Source: Lyophyllum atratum (Eukaryota > Basidiomycota > Agaricomycetes > Agaricales > Lyophyllaceae). Taken from it: DNA of 64,000 nt. The translations under genes and the position numbers were made by a program. Under the pieces are notes generated by a model. It was not told the DNA's origin. It saw nothing but the letters and a program-made list of their open reading frames with translations, and did no database searches. Where the stretch lies: positions 62,001 to 126,000 of the forward strand of contig JACGCN010000071.1 of assembly GCA_014905825.1 (NCBI GenBank). Reading direction: 5' to 3'. Shown here piece after piece: positions 14,206-27,619 of the stretch. The first letter of the stretch is position 1, and each line of letters begins with the position of its first letter.

Positions 14206-17112
14206 ATGCCGCCGCGTCGACGGCCCCAGTTTACCCAGGAAAATATCGACCAACAGCTGCAGCAGATCCACCTTCTTGATCCTTCGTCTTCGTCGGAGAA
14301 CCTTGAACAGCTCGGCCCTGTCATAAAGCAGATACACAGCAACCGCCAGCAGGAGATCTTCCTGCGTACAGTACAGGGCCTCATAGAATCTAAGGACGCC
14401 GAGATTGAGAAGATATGCGGAGACAACTACCAGGACTTTATCTCCTCCGTCTCGACGCTGTTCACGGTGAAATCTTACACCGATAAGATGAAGGAGAACA
14501 TCCAGTCCTTGGATACCAGTGTCTCACAGCTCGGACGGGGTCTTGTCGACAAGAAACGCACACTGCTCCAGTCCAAGAAGACGGCTGCAAACCTTGATGA
14601 GGCGATTGACACCCTCCAGGCTTGCCTGCGCGTGCTCGATGTTGTCAACCGCGTCGGTGAAATGATCAAGGAAGGAAAATACTGGGGCGCGTTGAGGGTC
14701 CGTCGTCTATATCGCGTGTCAAGTACTCTCAATGTAATAATGTATCATTTTTACAGTCTCTCGAAGATATTCAGAGCATGCCTCCAACGTCTCTGTCGCA
14801 GACTCCGTTCTTCCAACATCTCCTCTCGTCATTACCCTCACTGCGTGCGCAGATTAAAGATGCAGTCACTGCATCCATGAAGCAGTGGCTCCTTGAGATA
14901 CGCAATGTAAGTACAGAGGTCGGAAGGCTAGCGACTGAAGCCATGGAGACGCGGACACGACGTTGGAGAGCAAGACGAGAGAAGGACCAACTGCTCCGAA
15001 TGAGTCGAGTTGGTAGCGCTGTTGAAATGATCACTTATGAAAAGACTGAATGTAGGTCTAATCCAGCTGTTGTGCTCAGCTATACTAAGTTATATATCAT
15101 TACAGTCAATGTACTAGAGAACGATACCATACACGTGGACTTCAAACCCTTGTTCGAATGTATCCACATTTATACCACCCTCAACTCACTGGACGAGTTG
15201 CAGAAATCATACCAAGCCGATAGGAAGGTACGACATTTTCCCCTTGCTCATTGCCTCCACTTAAAACGGCTCAAGGCGCAATCGGACCTAATTCTCCCAA
15301 ACCCTCTACCATTGGCATTCCTACCTCAACTGACACAGGAAATATCTGGATTCTTCATTGTTGAAACCCATGTGCTCGAAACAACTGGCTCATTCCGATC
15401 AGAACGCGAAGTCGAGGAACTCTGGGACTCACTCGTTGTCGGCCTTGCTGATTCCATCACAAACGCCCTTCGGACAGAGAATGATCCTGAAGAATATCTG
15501 CGCGTCAAAGAATGCCTGCTTGGTTTTATTATGACCTTGGAAGTAAATGATGAGCCTTTGACACCTCTCGAAATGACTGACGCAGGATTTGCCAGACGTC
15601 ACCGTACTCGACCGAATCACTCCAATCGTTCATTCTCCTTCTATTTGAGAAATACGCCAAGCTACTCGAAGCACAGTTTAGTCGACGCTTTGAATCGGTA
15701 AGATTCAGAATCAGTGAAATGGGCTTTGTTTTCACGCCTCTTCTAGATTGTTCATCAAGACGACCATCTACCCATGCAAATCGATGCGAAGACTGAGGCA
15801 GATACTGTGCTTGAAGTGGTCTTCGTCAGTGATGACGATAAAGCCCAACTTCAACAGTACGTTTGCTACTTTTTACCTTCCATACTAGGGCTCATGAGTA
15901 TCAGGTCAACTCCCCCTTATACCCTCCCATGGTCGCAAACTTTCTATCTATGTTGCCAAGATGTAAGCTGCTTGTACTTTTTAGCTCGGTCCCTGATTTA
16001 TATCCTATCAGATACGTGGATTCATCCAAAAGTTCTATGCCTTCGTGGAAGGGGTCTCTCAACACCATCGTAACATTGATGAACTTTTGAGCAAGGTAAT
16101 ACCAATCAAGGCTACACCGTAATGCAGCTCACGCGCGGACTTTCAGTCACTGGATGGTCTCTTGATTGACCACATCAGCGAGCCAATAGGCAAGCGACTC
16201 GCAGGAACATCGACTCTCTCGCAGATCGCCCAGATAGTGACCAACCTAGAGTACTTCCAAGCAGCCTGTTCAGAGCTAGAACGCTCGCTCACCAACCTCC
16301 GGTATGTCCGTATAGTATACTATCGTCCGAGGCTTGACAGTTTCTGTCCTTCAGGTCTGCACAGCGTGGTGGCGCTATTCGGCTCACCGCCCGCGCCTCA
16401 TTCGAGGCTACGTTGTCCCGTTCCCTCGCACGCGTCACTGGCCTTATCACTTCCAAACTCGATCAGTTCTTTGAACTCTCTGAGTATGAGTGGACGCCAC
16501 CAACACGAGAGGATGCGCCGAGCATGTACCTCTACGAGTTGGTCAATTGGCTGACAACGGTGGTTGACTCCCTCGTGATCAAGGAAACTTATAAGGACGA
16601 AGCCTACAAAGGAGCACTGGAATACATTGCCGGCTGTTTGATGGTACGTTCGGACGAAGCACAACCTGCCTAAGCCCAGTTTGACCCATCCCTTATAGAA
16701 CTTCTTGACCGGCAGAGACATACCCATGATGAACGAGAATGCGATGTCAAACATATTAATTGACGTGGACTTCTTAGAGGAGGAGCTCAGGCGGATAGGG
16801 AGATCACATCTCTCCACCGTATTTGTGGAGCTGCGTATGGTGAGCTGTCCCTGGGCCGGAGCGAACATTTGACTTACTAAGATAATAAAGACTACCTCTA
16901 TCCCCCTGACGGACACTGTGCACGAGTATTTGGTTCCTGCCATGCGGCATACATCCTACAGTGCTGTCAAACATAAACGCCTGCAGGCACTTCTTGAGAA
17001 GCTGGCCAAATTTGGGACCACCCAACGTGATCCAGCAGCTCGGGAGTTGGCGGAGAAGCGCAGAAAGCAGGCCGATGCTGTTGGGAGAGTGTTCCCTGGG
17101 GAAGGGCGCTAA
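14206..17112 (+). CDS. SEC15: Exocyst complex subunit Sec15
   Basis: Subunit of the octameric exocyst, which tethers secretory vesicles to the plasma membrane; Sec15 is the Rab (Sec4)-binding subunit. Start MPPRRRPQFTQENIDQQ at 14206; the first long exon contains the Sec15 N-terminal helical region (EIFLRTVQGLIESKD, FISSVSTLFTVKSYTDKM, LDEAIDTLQACLRVLDVVN), and AQIKDAVTASMKQWLLEIRN follows. The C-terminal part has FDIAFSF/vesicle-tether helices, ending VGRVFPGEGR. Multiple short introns. I could follow the frames exon by exon without a break. The exocyst partner SEC10 is in the same window at 34.4-37.7 kb. Confidence 0.88.
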
Positions 17113-17361
17113 CCACTTCTTGTATACCCTTATGTGATTTATGAATAAGAGGTGGTATGATATGATCATTGGTCTATGTGAACGAGGATTTTAGAAAGAC
17201 TCCATTGCCATGTATGTGTACATGGAACACGAGCAGGGAAGAGAAAGACTAGAGATATGAATTGGCGAGAGCGAAATGAGCAGCGGTGCAAAAGTATTCC
17301 GGTGTCATGAAGGATCGTGCAACAACACTAATAACGTAGGGAGACAGGAGAAGAACAACCA

Positions 17362-18186
<825 letters not shown>

Positions 18187-18855
18187 ATTGGAAGAGTGTG
18201 GCGAGGAAGATGAATAAAGTCGGTGAAGAGGACACTGGGAGAACAAGTCAGAGAGTTGCGATGGGCTTTGGCTCTGCGTGTGACACTTATTTGGAATTCC
18301 GCTCTGTGGCACGTCTTTATACAATTTTTGTGCACAGCTCCGTAATCTTATCATCAACACGTATGCACTCCTCAGTGACTGGCGGGGAGCCACTTTGAGT
18401 AATTGCGAGCGGCGGCTGCGCGCTGCACTGCTCTTAGACTGTCACTCAAGATAGTTGTTGGCATTTATTCATGTGCCACGTTTATTCGCGACGTGTACAG
18501 TTGAACTCTACATGTGCGATAGTACACGTTTTCATGTCACTCACCTAACTACAAGCAAGTCAGAATTGGCAAGTTAGCATAGCCCGCGACTATGAATGAA
18601 CAGTCATCCAAACTTCACTGTGGAGAGATAGTCAACGAATTAAACTTCGGCGAGGTGAAAAGACTTCAAAAGATTCAAAAAAGAACACTGGGTGAAAGAA
18701 AGGAAGAGAAAATTTCTAAGCCAGTACATATTACAGACACGTTCGTATACTCTAATTACAAACAAGAGGGAGTGGAGATGAGGAAATGAAAGTATGAAGT
18801 AAAAGAAAGGAAGTCGCAATCCGGTCGTGACTGTTTTAAAGGAAGCAGATAGCAC
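18187..18855. other. Intergenic: ARF1 upstream region
   Basis: About 670 bp between the ARF1 start and the stop of the dual-specificity phosphatase. It holds the ARF1 promoter and the 3' region of the phosphatase. It includes an A/G-rich stretch (18650-18820, many gaaa/gaag words). I see no convincing gene. Confidence 0.55.
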
Positions 18856-19718
18856 TCATCGTAAACCCAGAGCTTTGAGCTTGCGGTCGAGTTGCACCCT
18901 CCAAGTGGCGTAGTACCCGTTGGCAGGGGACGGAGCGTATTGACAAAGCCCAAACAGGACCAACTGCTCCTGGAAGCCTGGGTTGGGCCAGATTTGGTCC
19001 CGGGCTTGAAGTCAAGAGTCATTCAAGTGATCTTGTACAAAGGCGGGGGTGCCGTACCTGCTCTAACCATGTCGAGGGCTTCGGTAGCGCCTACTCGGCG
19101 ACGCCACATCACTAGAGATAGCACACATTAAAAAATGCCAAATTCGCCGAAGACAGGAATCTCACAGTACGCCGCAACAACTGCTGCACTGCGAGATATT
19201 CCTTGGACACAGTGCACAAGGACATTACCCCCACTTCTCAATGCTTCTTCAATAAATTGACAAGCAGAAGGGAGGTGAATTAGAAGGTCTTCGTAATCGA
19301 CATCCTCGACGGGTATACGCATATGACAGATTCCGGACTGAGGTAATTCTGCGGGAATCTGTTCATTACAGACGGAGAGAATATGGGTGATGCGCCGCTC
19401 CGTCAAAGATCGAGATGACTTGGCTGCTAGGATACTGTCGGAGCAGATAGCCGTTAGGTTTATATGAGGGAGGGAAAAAAACATAGCGCCACTAACTTCC
19501 CCAAAAAGAGTCTGTTCTCGATGACAGGGTTGATGTTCTTCCAGCCCATTTTCCTTAGTGCTTTGACTTTTTGGTGACTCGACTTGAATGTCGATTCTGA
19601 GCATGGCCACAAGCCCTGCTCTTGTACTAGTTAGCGATGGTGCACGGCAGCAAGTGAATGCCGTCCCCAATTCGGGTGGCTCCCGCTCCCGTTTGCGCCA
19701 TAGCGCGCTAGTTAGCAT
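18856..19718 (-). CDS. Dual-specificity protein phosphatase
   Basis: Removes phosphate from Ser/Thr/Tyr in proteins; cellular target unknown. The catalytic loop HCVQGISRS (HCX5R) lies near 19.2 kb, preceded by the general-acid region PVEDVDYEDLL and by LTERRITHILSV. After two short introns the frame continues YLMWRRRVGATEALDMVRA, then RDQIWPNPGFQEQL, the DSP C-terminal motif, and ends KLKALGLR at stop 18856..18858. ATG 19716..19718 is the farthest in-frame start; an internal start (MLRIDIQ, about 19.6 kb) is possible because the first 37 residues look unconserved. Family is MKP/DUSP-like; no Zn-finger tail as in Yvh1. Confidence 0.85.
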
Positions 19719-20523
19719 AATCTGGAGAAGTAGAAGTAGGCAGTGTCAGGTACGTAGGACGACCTTGGCGGGGCGATGCCCACGTGGTGGTTCGCGGGCA
19801 GATGTTAACAAAGCTCAACATGGAAAAACACCGCCGCTCAGCACGTTTTTCTCTTACCACTTTGGGAAACCCGGCGGGTACCGCACATCTCCTATGGCGA
19901 TGCACAATCGACGATAACCTTAGTAACACCTGGTAACAAGCGACTTGGGCTCGTATCATCCCTGCGTCCGGTCAGGATCAGCTTCTAGGTGACATTCTTG
20001 CCAAAATCTGCAGTCGACTTCGGATCTGGCTACTCAAGTAACCGGGTGCGCGACTTTTTGGGTTCGGATGTCTAAAAAAAATCCTGCATTTCGAGAACTT
20101 CTCCAGTAGCATGTCATTGCACCGCGCTTGTCGATCCTCAAATTCACAACGTGGCCTCGGAGATATTCTAAAGGTACAAAACCAGTTCAACCTATGTAAT
20201 TCGCCTATTTACAAGATTAATTCAAAATCGGATAGGTTTGGATTGTCGCCCAAGGTCCGGATTCGGCTCCAAATACAACAAGTAGCCGGATCAGTCGTTA
20301 AACGACCTCCAGAAGAAACATCGATAGCCTTGCATGTTGCATGTATTTAGTTCCTTGCATACATGTTCACGGATGGTTGTCATTTATCCACCCCGTATCC
20401 AGCCCTAAAACGCCTGGTCTTGGCGATCAAGCATCGTGTAGGGGTGTGCATATTTGATGTGCATGGAGACAGCAAGGCTCATGGTTACATAATCCCCTTC
20501 TTCCTGTTCAGCTCAACACCTGC
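19719..20523. other. Intergenic, no gene seen
   Basis: About 800 bp between the dual-specificity phosphatase start and the TATA box of the next gene. Only short shadow frames. Presumably holds both promoters; no repeat or RNA gene recognised. Confidence 0.5.
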
Positions 20524-20530
20524 TATAAAA
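20524..20530 (+). promoter_or_regulatory. TATA box
   Basis: TATAAAA 52 bp upstream of ATG 20582, a spacing that fits a transcript start about 30 bp after the box and a very short leader. Supports the start codon chosen for the small basic protein gene. Confidence 0.6.
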
Positions 20531-20581
20531 CAGCTCACCTATTGTCCTGAATCCTTATTCTCAACAACCCAACAACTTAAC

Positions 20582-21115
20582 ATGAAGATCGAGTGGGCAT
20601 CCTCAGTGAGTTGGACCATCTGCTCAGGAATCCGTCTAACTAGTGCCACAGTTTCGCACTGATGGGTCGCGACGTAAACCACCACCATCATCCATGCATG
20701 GTTGGCTAGCAAAAATGCGCGGAACTCTACTAGGGAACGAGACACTCCGAACCAAGGTACTTCTGCAGATCCTGTTGCTCATCATCCTTCTCAATACTAT
20801 CGCCAGGGAATGCGCGAAATGCAAGCTGCACGTAATGCCCGGAAGCAGAAGCGCAATGTCCAAAGTGGGCGAAGTGTCTTCGGTTTCTTCAGTAACCGAA
20901 AGAAGTCTGCAAATGTTTCCTCCCGTGGTAACATGGGTGCCAGACGAGGCCATCGGCCAGCTACCCTATCTCGCCCCCCTCCGTCCCGGCGATCGACTCA
21001 GAGATCGCAAGGAGCAGCCTCAACGCGACCATCGATGACGCCGAGAGCCAGCCATAACAGTCGATCTAGTCATTCCCGCCCACAGTATATATCTCGAAGA
21101 TCCACCCGACGGTAA
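20582..21115 (+). CDS. Small basic Arg/Ser-rich protein, unrecognised
   Basis: Not recognised. A three-exon model fits perfectly in phase: 20582..20605, 20652..20756, 20807..21115, with introns of 46 and 50 nt, both GT-AG, giving 145 aa. It starts MKIEWASSFRTDG, has a middle segment GTLLGNETLRTKGMREMQ (a likely helix), a short hydrophobic patch GRSVFGFF, and an Arg/Ser-rich disordered tail ending SRRSTRR. No signal peptide or membrane segment in this model. The TATA box at 20524 supports active, possibly inducible expression. Reading without the second intron would give a hydrophobic alternative C-terminus, which I think less likely. Function unknown; the basic tail could bind nucleic acid, which is only inference. 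Confidence 0.55.
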
Positions 21116-21473
21116 CAGCAACCGCTGAGCATGTGCTGTCGGTGTGAATGGATCTTATTGTTGTCTTTATCTTTATACTATTATATTGCCCGCAACTTGT
21201 ACAATAATGCTTTGCCTCAGTAGTCGTGTAATGGATTCTATCGATATCTATATCCCTCACCTCCACATCCCCGGTTGAGCAAAAAATGAGGTCAATTCAA
21301 GGAAGCGTCACTCGTGGTTCGTAAGCGATGGTTTCCACGGAGATTTCTCAAGCACTGGTTTGCAAACTTGGATAAAACCCAGAGGTCATTCACTGTTTCT
21401 GTTTCCCGGTCAGCTCAAGCAGTTGACGCCACACTTGTGGAGAAGTTCAGCGCTGGCGCTAGAATAATTTTCC
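21116..21473. other. Intergenic, no gene seen
   Basis: 358 bp between the small basic protein gene and the membrane protein gene. Contains an AT-rich stretch near 21150-21230. Nothing else recognised; an additional 5' exon of the membrane protein could lie here. Confidence 0.45.
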
Positions 21474-22020
21474 ATGCCCCCGGCCTTTCCGAGGTCCATT
21501 GTTTTCCTAACATGCTTCTCGTTATTCCTGGCCGCAACCATACTGGTCCTTTCACTACTTAACTTAGGTCGACTTTCGGTGAGCTTACCTGTACAGCTCA
21601 CTCGACTGGCACTTCTCACTTCCAGTCCTTCAGTTATGGATGAATCCTGCATTCGCGATCTGTACCCTGGTTTATCATACGAGTTTGCTCGTTCTTGTAT
21701 ACATCCGCCCTCAAAAGGCTTCCATGTTTCTTGTCCCATCGCTTGGCTGCGCCTACTTGCTGGCGGTAGCATGGCTAGCGTCCTTCTCAGTCATGGCCAT
21801 CTTGGGATGCGGAAGACACGCCCATCTGCAATTCTCTGGGATTGTCATCTTCGCAACGCCAGATGACTCGTATCCTGTCACACTTCACACGTTCGAGTGC
21901 ATACTTGTCCCCTGCGAGTCTATCATCATATGTAGCCTTGCGGTAAGGCTCACTCTGCATAGGAGAACGGCGAAAGCGTTCATCGAGGATCTCAACAAAC
22001 GGTCAGCAAGGCAGTTATAA
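21474..22020 (+). CDS. Four-helix membrane protein (paralogue 1)
   Basis: Function unknown. Exons 21474..21578 and 21634..22020 join in phase across a 55-nt GT-AG intron, giving about 163 aa. Four hydrophobic segments: SIVFLTCFSLFLAATILVL, FAICTLVYHTSLLVLVYI, GCAYLLAVAWLASFSVMAIL and a last one around CILVPCESIIICSLAV. It is clearly related to the gene at 51397..52012: shared PRSIV(L/F)(L/F)T near the start, NP..AI.TL.YH in helix 2, YLLA(V/I).WL in helix 3, and a PVT.H...V/FE stretch before helix 4. Such proteins are common in Agaricomycete genomes but uncharacterised as far as I know. The true start could be further upstream. Confidence 0.6.
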
Positions 22021-22292
22021 CGTCCTGGCCACTCCTTACCTTTCCTCTAGACCATACCATGCTGACGCAGGTCTTACTATTTCTTCTCCGGAGCCCTCAC
22101 ATCACGAGCCATGAATTCGGGTCAGTACCTGCGCGAATTGTGGAAGACGCCAGGGCACGTCCGACGCAGTCCTTGAACTCGAGCACATTATTTAATGGAT
22201 ATTGGCTTGTAATGACAGGAGATTCAGTAGAGTTGCCTCTGGGATCGGTCATCAGTCTGGAAAAAAAACCTCATGAATTATAGGTGACAGAC

Positions 22293-23375
22293 TCAAACAA
22301 CATCTGCTACATGCTCCGTTTGCGTCTCAAGCTTCAACCCATTCTCAGCATGTTTCTTCTTCTTACGCCTCTTGCGCTTCTTTTTCTGCTTTGAACTAGC
22401 GCCTGGAGTATCGACATTCGCGTCTTCCTCAGATTCGTCATCGCTGCCTGGTGGGGCGAGGTTTAACAATGGTTGCTTTAGCAGGGCGGCCGACTGTGCT
22501 TGACGGCGCGCGTGTAGAGGCGTCGCCGGAGTTGATGTTAGGGAAACGTCAACTATTTTCTTGGGCGTATTTAACGGTCCAGCTGGACATCCGATTAGTG
22601 ACTTAATGAAACAACTAATTGGTCTCTCACCTGTGATTTCCTGAGAGGATTTTGAAGAATCGTCTGGTACGTTTGTACCTGGAGGCGACATTGGTGCGGG
22701 CACCGACTCCGTTGCGACGGCTGCGTCCACGGAGGGCTCCAGAGTCGAGTGCTTTTTCTTCCTTTTCTTGCGTTTGGGTGTTGCAGTAGGCGTCGATGGT
22801 TCTCCGATGTCCTCGGTCACCATACTGATCACCTCCTCTTGCTCCTCCGCCTCAGTCTCCGGGAGAGGCAGAGGGTTGGGCGCTACGGCGCTACTCTCCG
22901 GAGCCATCTTACTTTTCTTCTTCTTCTTCTTCTTTCCGTCATTACCCCCGAACGGGTCTACTCTGGCCTTCTTCTTTATAATTCCGGCTCTGCTTTCCTC
23001 CTCGTCCTCCGATTTCTCCTTTGTTTCACGTTCGTCCTCCCTAGACCGTTTGTTTCCCTTTCCGAGGAGCTGCCCTCTAAGACGCGCCGTTTCGCGTGAG
23101 GAGGCATGTGCCTCTGGGATGGCTGCGCCAACGCCGAGTCTATGTTAAAACAAGTCAGAACTTTTCGAGATAGCTTGCGGCGAGACATACCGTGGAGGGC
23201 GATGCATGTACTCCTTTAATTCAGCTTCTATATCCCTGCTGCTCTTGCTAGGCAGTTTTCGGGACGGTTTCACCCAAGAAGAAACCATTTCCTGCGCAAA
23301 AGACATCGACATGTCGATTTGCGCCTGAAGGGTCTCCAGGTCGATGGAAGCCTCGTCCATTTCCTGGTTATCCAT
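22293..23375 (-). CDS. Lys-rich, probably nuclear/nucleolar protein (DUF3245-like N-terminus)
   Basis: Start ATG 23373..23375 (MDNQEMDEASIDLETL), stop at 22293. The N-terminal 60 residues form a likely helix ending in SSWVKPSRKLPSKS, similar in layout to the fungal DUF3245 family; this match is from memory and tentative. The rest is low-complexity: several poly-Lys runs (KKKKKKKSK at about 22917-22940, KRKKRKKKH, KKKRKRRKKKKH) separated by acidic and Pro/Ser stretches, which read like multiple nuclear/nucleolar localisation signals. Two short introns near 23.14-23.19 kb and 22.58-22.63 kb. Shares an 80-bp divergent promoter with the Gemin2 gene. Function unknown. Confidence 0.65.
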
Positions 23376-23455
23376 GGGGATTTTTAAATGCCCTTAGTAT
23401 CTCGGCTTAAGTGGATGGCCTTGTGTGACCCAATTACGAGCTGTGCGAAATCGAC

Positions 23456-24881
23456 ATGGTGAGTGCGGTCGAAGATCAGCAGTACTCAGTTCAAGGTGCA
23501 TCATATTTGGCGCAAATAGATCAACCTCTTGCAAACAGCTACACATCTGTTTCCTCAATAATTCTCACCGGTAATTCTATGGCATCCCACAAACGCAAAA
23601 GAGACGAGTTTGAGGACTCAGACGATGACGAGCCGTCATTTGGAAGACAGATCTTACCAGTCGCAAATCTACCAGAAGATTTCGCGGAAGAACCAATGGA
23701 TGGCTTGCAATATCTATTCACCGTCAGGTATGTCACAGCGCTCCATTGTAAATGCGTGTCTCACAGCCTCCTGCAGACGAGATGCGCGATATCTTCCGCA
23801 CGTAACGAGAGTAATGAATCCATACGAAATAGATCCCCTGGCAGAGGTTCCGCGAACCGACAATCGCGTGATTCCGAAACACCTCACTTTGCCTTCTGAA
23901 GAATGGCGCTCGATCTTCGAGACTCGGTTCAAAAACTTTCGCGACGTGAGCTGCGCCTAAAGTCTCTCTTGACAACATCGCCTTACTTTCTTTTCCATAG
24001 AATGTAAACCAACCTACGATAGATGTACCTTTTACGCCTCGAACCGGACATCAGCGACTCATGCCCGACAAGAAGGAAAGGGACCTATGGTGGGGCTTTC
24101 TAGCTGGGAAGCCCGAATCGGAATGGAATCCTTTCAAACTGCCGAAACCGACTGCAGCACAGCGGCGTTTTTCCGGCCTTGCGCACGCGCATGTGCATGC
24201 ACCTGAAACCTCTTCGGAACGCAAGCGACAGGAATCTTGGCAGACAAACGACGAAGGAGAAGTTGAACTGGTATTACAGGTAGATCCCTCGGAATCTTTA
24301 CCTACACCAACAGGGTCTCCTACCCCTATGGATTCGGGGGAACCAGTTCCTTCTATGGCCACTCCAAGCCCACAAACTACAATTGTATACAAGCCTCGAG
24401 AGCCAGTGCCATCTCTCCTGAGACATATCGATGAGGTAAGTGATATTTGATCGCAAGGCCGTGCATTTACGAAATATCTGTTTAGCGAATGGCCTTGCAC
24501 CTTCTCATGTACTTTACCCATTGGATCAGTCTTCATCTTCAACAACCAGACCCTTCGTCCCGGCCAATCGAAACGCACACACGATGGATTTTTGCTCTTC
24601 TCAGCAAAGTCGATGACCATATAACCGCCGATGACATGAGTTTGCTGCGGAATCTGGCACGCGCTTGTATAGCCTTACTCAGAGAACTGTTGCAAGCGAA
24701 GACATCGCTTCCCAAGCTCGAGGCACCAGCGAGTACGGATAGGGATGGTGGGTATATGAGTGTACGCTCGTGTTGGATTATTGTGTCCGCAGTGGCCGGT
24801 GTCTGGGCTCAGCATGACCTGTGGATGGACGCTGAAGATATGCTGAAATCGCTCGGACCTTCGCTGAAGCTTGAAGCCTGA
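23456..24881 (+). CDS. Gemin2/SIP1-like SMN-complex protein
   Basis: Core subunit of the SMN complex that loads Sm proteins onto spliceosomal snRNAs. The conserved block LPVANLPEDFAEEPMDG, then QYLFTVRRDARYLPHV after removing a short intron, is the SIP1/Gemin2 family signature (Brr1 in yeast). Further conserved pieces: PSEEWRSIFETRFKNFRDN, DLWWGFLAGKPESEWNP, and after another intron the helical C-terminus (LHLLMYFTHWISL, RNLARACIALLREL, CWIIVSAVAGVW). Start: ATG 23456 gives 41 extra unconserved residues; ATG 23579 (MASHKRKRDEFEDSDDDE) is the more natural start. Divergent from the Lys-rich protein gene. Confidence 0.85.
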
Positions 24882-25386
24882 AGGCTCGCGCAGTTGGTCC
24901 GCCCGACGCCCAATCATACTGTACTTTGGCTTCTTCGCTTCCTCGCTCGTGGTCACTTCTGCAAGCTCTCCTCGGATTCTAGGCTGAGAATAATATATCC
25001 TATGGCCCGAATATGTATGTTATCACTTGTGATAAAATGTTTTATGCATGCTTGTCTGCCTTGACGAAGCTTCCGTGACAGCGGGAGTACCTTGAGCTGT
25101 ATGCCTTGATGTCTCGAACAAGGCGCGTAGCGGATATATTGACTGGACTGACGCCGGGCTCCAGCCTGTGTTATCTAGCTTTGATTTTCAAGCTGCGAAG
25201 CTGCCTCAAGGCGTTGAAATGCGTTTGAAGCTTTCCCCCCTCCTTCTACCTGGCTGGTTCGTCTAGAACCTAACGCAAGAAGCATCGCGGCGTCTAGAAG
25301 AACTCCTAGAACAGGCAGTGAGGAACTACTCGAACGAAGCGCTGAAAGTCACGGTCATGTGACAACGTCCTCGCGAAGGACGCTCA
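24882..25386. other. Intergenic: upstream region of the Kre9/Knh-like gene
   Basis: About 500 bp without a gene. It contains several small inverted repeats, e.g. ggttcgtctagaacc near 25256 and gtcctcgcgaaggac at 25367..25381, which lies just before the larger inverted repeat at 25387. Likely promoter/regulatory DNA. Confidence 0.5.
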
Positions 25387-25424
25387 GACTGGACACTGGA
25401 TTGTATTACGTTCAGTGTCCAGTC
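25387..25424. promoter_or_regulatory. Perfect 12-bp inverted repeat above TATA box
   Basis: gactggacactg at 25387..25398 is the exact reverse complement of cagtgtccagtc at 25413..25424, separated by 14 bp. It ends 7 bp before the TATA box at 25432. It could be a binding site for a dimeric factor or a hairpin-forming element; the role is inference. Confidence 0.6.
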
Positions 25425-25431
25425 CACGTCC

Positions 25432-25439
25432 TTATAAAT
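25432..25439 (+). promoter_or_regulatory. TATA box
   Basis: TTATAAAT, 73 bp upstream of ATG 25505. Good position for the core promoter of the secreted wall-type protein. Confidence 0.6.
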
Positions 25440-25504
25440 CTGCCACTCCTTCTTTCTTCCCTCCAACACCATTATCACCCGTACCTCTCTTGCAGTCGCC
25501 CAGC

Positions 25505-26243
25505 ATGCGTTTCTCTGCTGCCTTGTGTCTGTCGTTCGTCGCCGCAGCGTTAGCATACCAGATTACCGAACCTTCCACCGCCAAGGGATGGTCCGATACC
25601 GGTGCCCAGACGTACGGCCGATCTGACTTATGGAATGCTGTCCGCTCATGATCTTTATCAGTATAGCTTGGACTCGCAATAGTAACGATCCCTCCAACTT
25701 CACCGTCGTCCTGGACAACGGGGTGACTACTGTGGTCTACCACTATGTGCATATTGATCTGACACCTATTTGCGTTTAGAGCGGCAACCAGGTCCTTGCT
25801 GCACAAGTTGACGGGAATCTTAACACAATCACTGTCAACCCTCCGAGCGGTGGTTGGCCTACAGCTGGATCGTTCCGTGTCATTTTCGCGCAGGACCCCG
25901 ACAATTTGAGCACCGTTCTTGCTCAGTCGAGCGATTTTGATATAAAAGCCCCGACGACCAGCGGAATCACGCATACATCTATTGTCCCGTGCGTAAAAAC
26001 GGTTGCGTGCTCCGACTCGTTGACAGAATAGTCCCTAGTACCATTGGAACGACCGCCAATGTTCCCAGCAAGACCGCGGTCATCCCCGCCACCACGACCG
26101 CTATCGCTCCCTCTTCGACGACCGGTGTAGGTGATAACAACGGGCCCGAACAGAATGCTGCCATCAGTACATTCAGCGTGCCCTCAAGCCTTGTCCCATT
26201 TTTCGCCGCTTTATGTTTCTTTTTTGCCTTGATCCTTGCCTAG
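25505..26243 (+). CDS. Secreted Kre9/Knh-like, Ser/Thr-rich GPI-anchored protein
   Basis: Probable cell-wall/surface protein. Start MRFSAALCLSFVAAALA is a clear signal peptide, followed by YQITEPSTAKGWSD, the typical opening of Kre9/Knh1 N-terminal domains (wall beta-glucan assembly family). After splicing: IAWTRNSNDPSNFTVVLDNG, SGNQVLAAQVDG, and SFRVIFAQDPDNLSTVLAQS. A Ser/Thr-rich region (PSKTAVIPATTTAIAPSS) precedes a C-terminal hydrophobic tail (VPFFAALCFFFALILA), a GPI-attachment pattern. Three GT-AG introns, the last ending GACAG before AATAG (about 26.03 kb). Promoter has a TATA box and a 12-bp inverted repeat. Biochemical role not known for basidiomycete members. Confidence 0.78.
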
Positions 26244-26430
26244 ATTCAGTGACTACCCTTCCTCTAAATAACTCGAGCTCGGACATCATTCTTCAGTCAT
26301 AATAAATACGGACATCGCAACGGGACTGTTTCTCAAACACATTACTTTTAGTTACTTGGCAGCGGACCGTAGTTACCTCTTTTAGTAATAGAGGCGCACT
26401 CCGAAGTTCCGTGCTTATTATTAGACAACC

Positions 26431-27589
<1,159 letters not shown>

Positions 27590-27619
27590 AATTTGGTTAC
27601 AGTTAGTACAAACAAGGGC

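Noticed and set aside
19708..19959. Minus-strand ORF upstream of the dual-specificity phosphatase
   Set aside because: Overlaps the phosphatase start in another frame and shows no conserved-looking segment.
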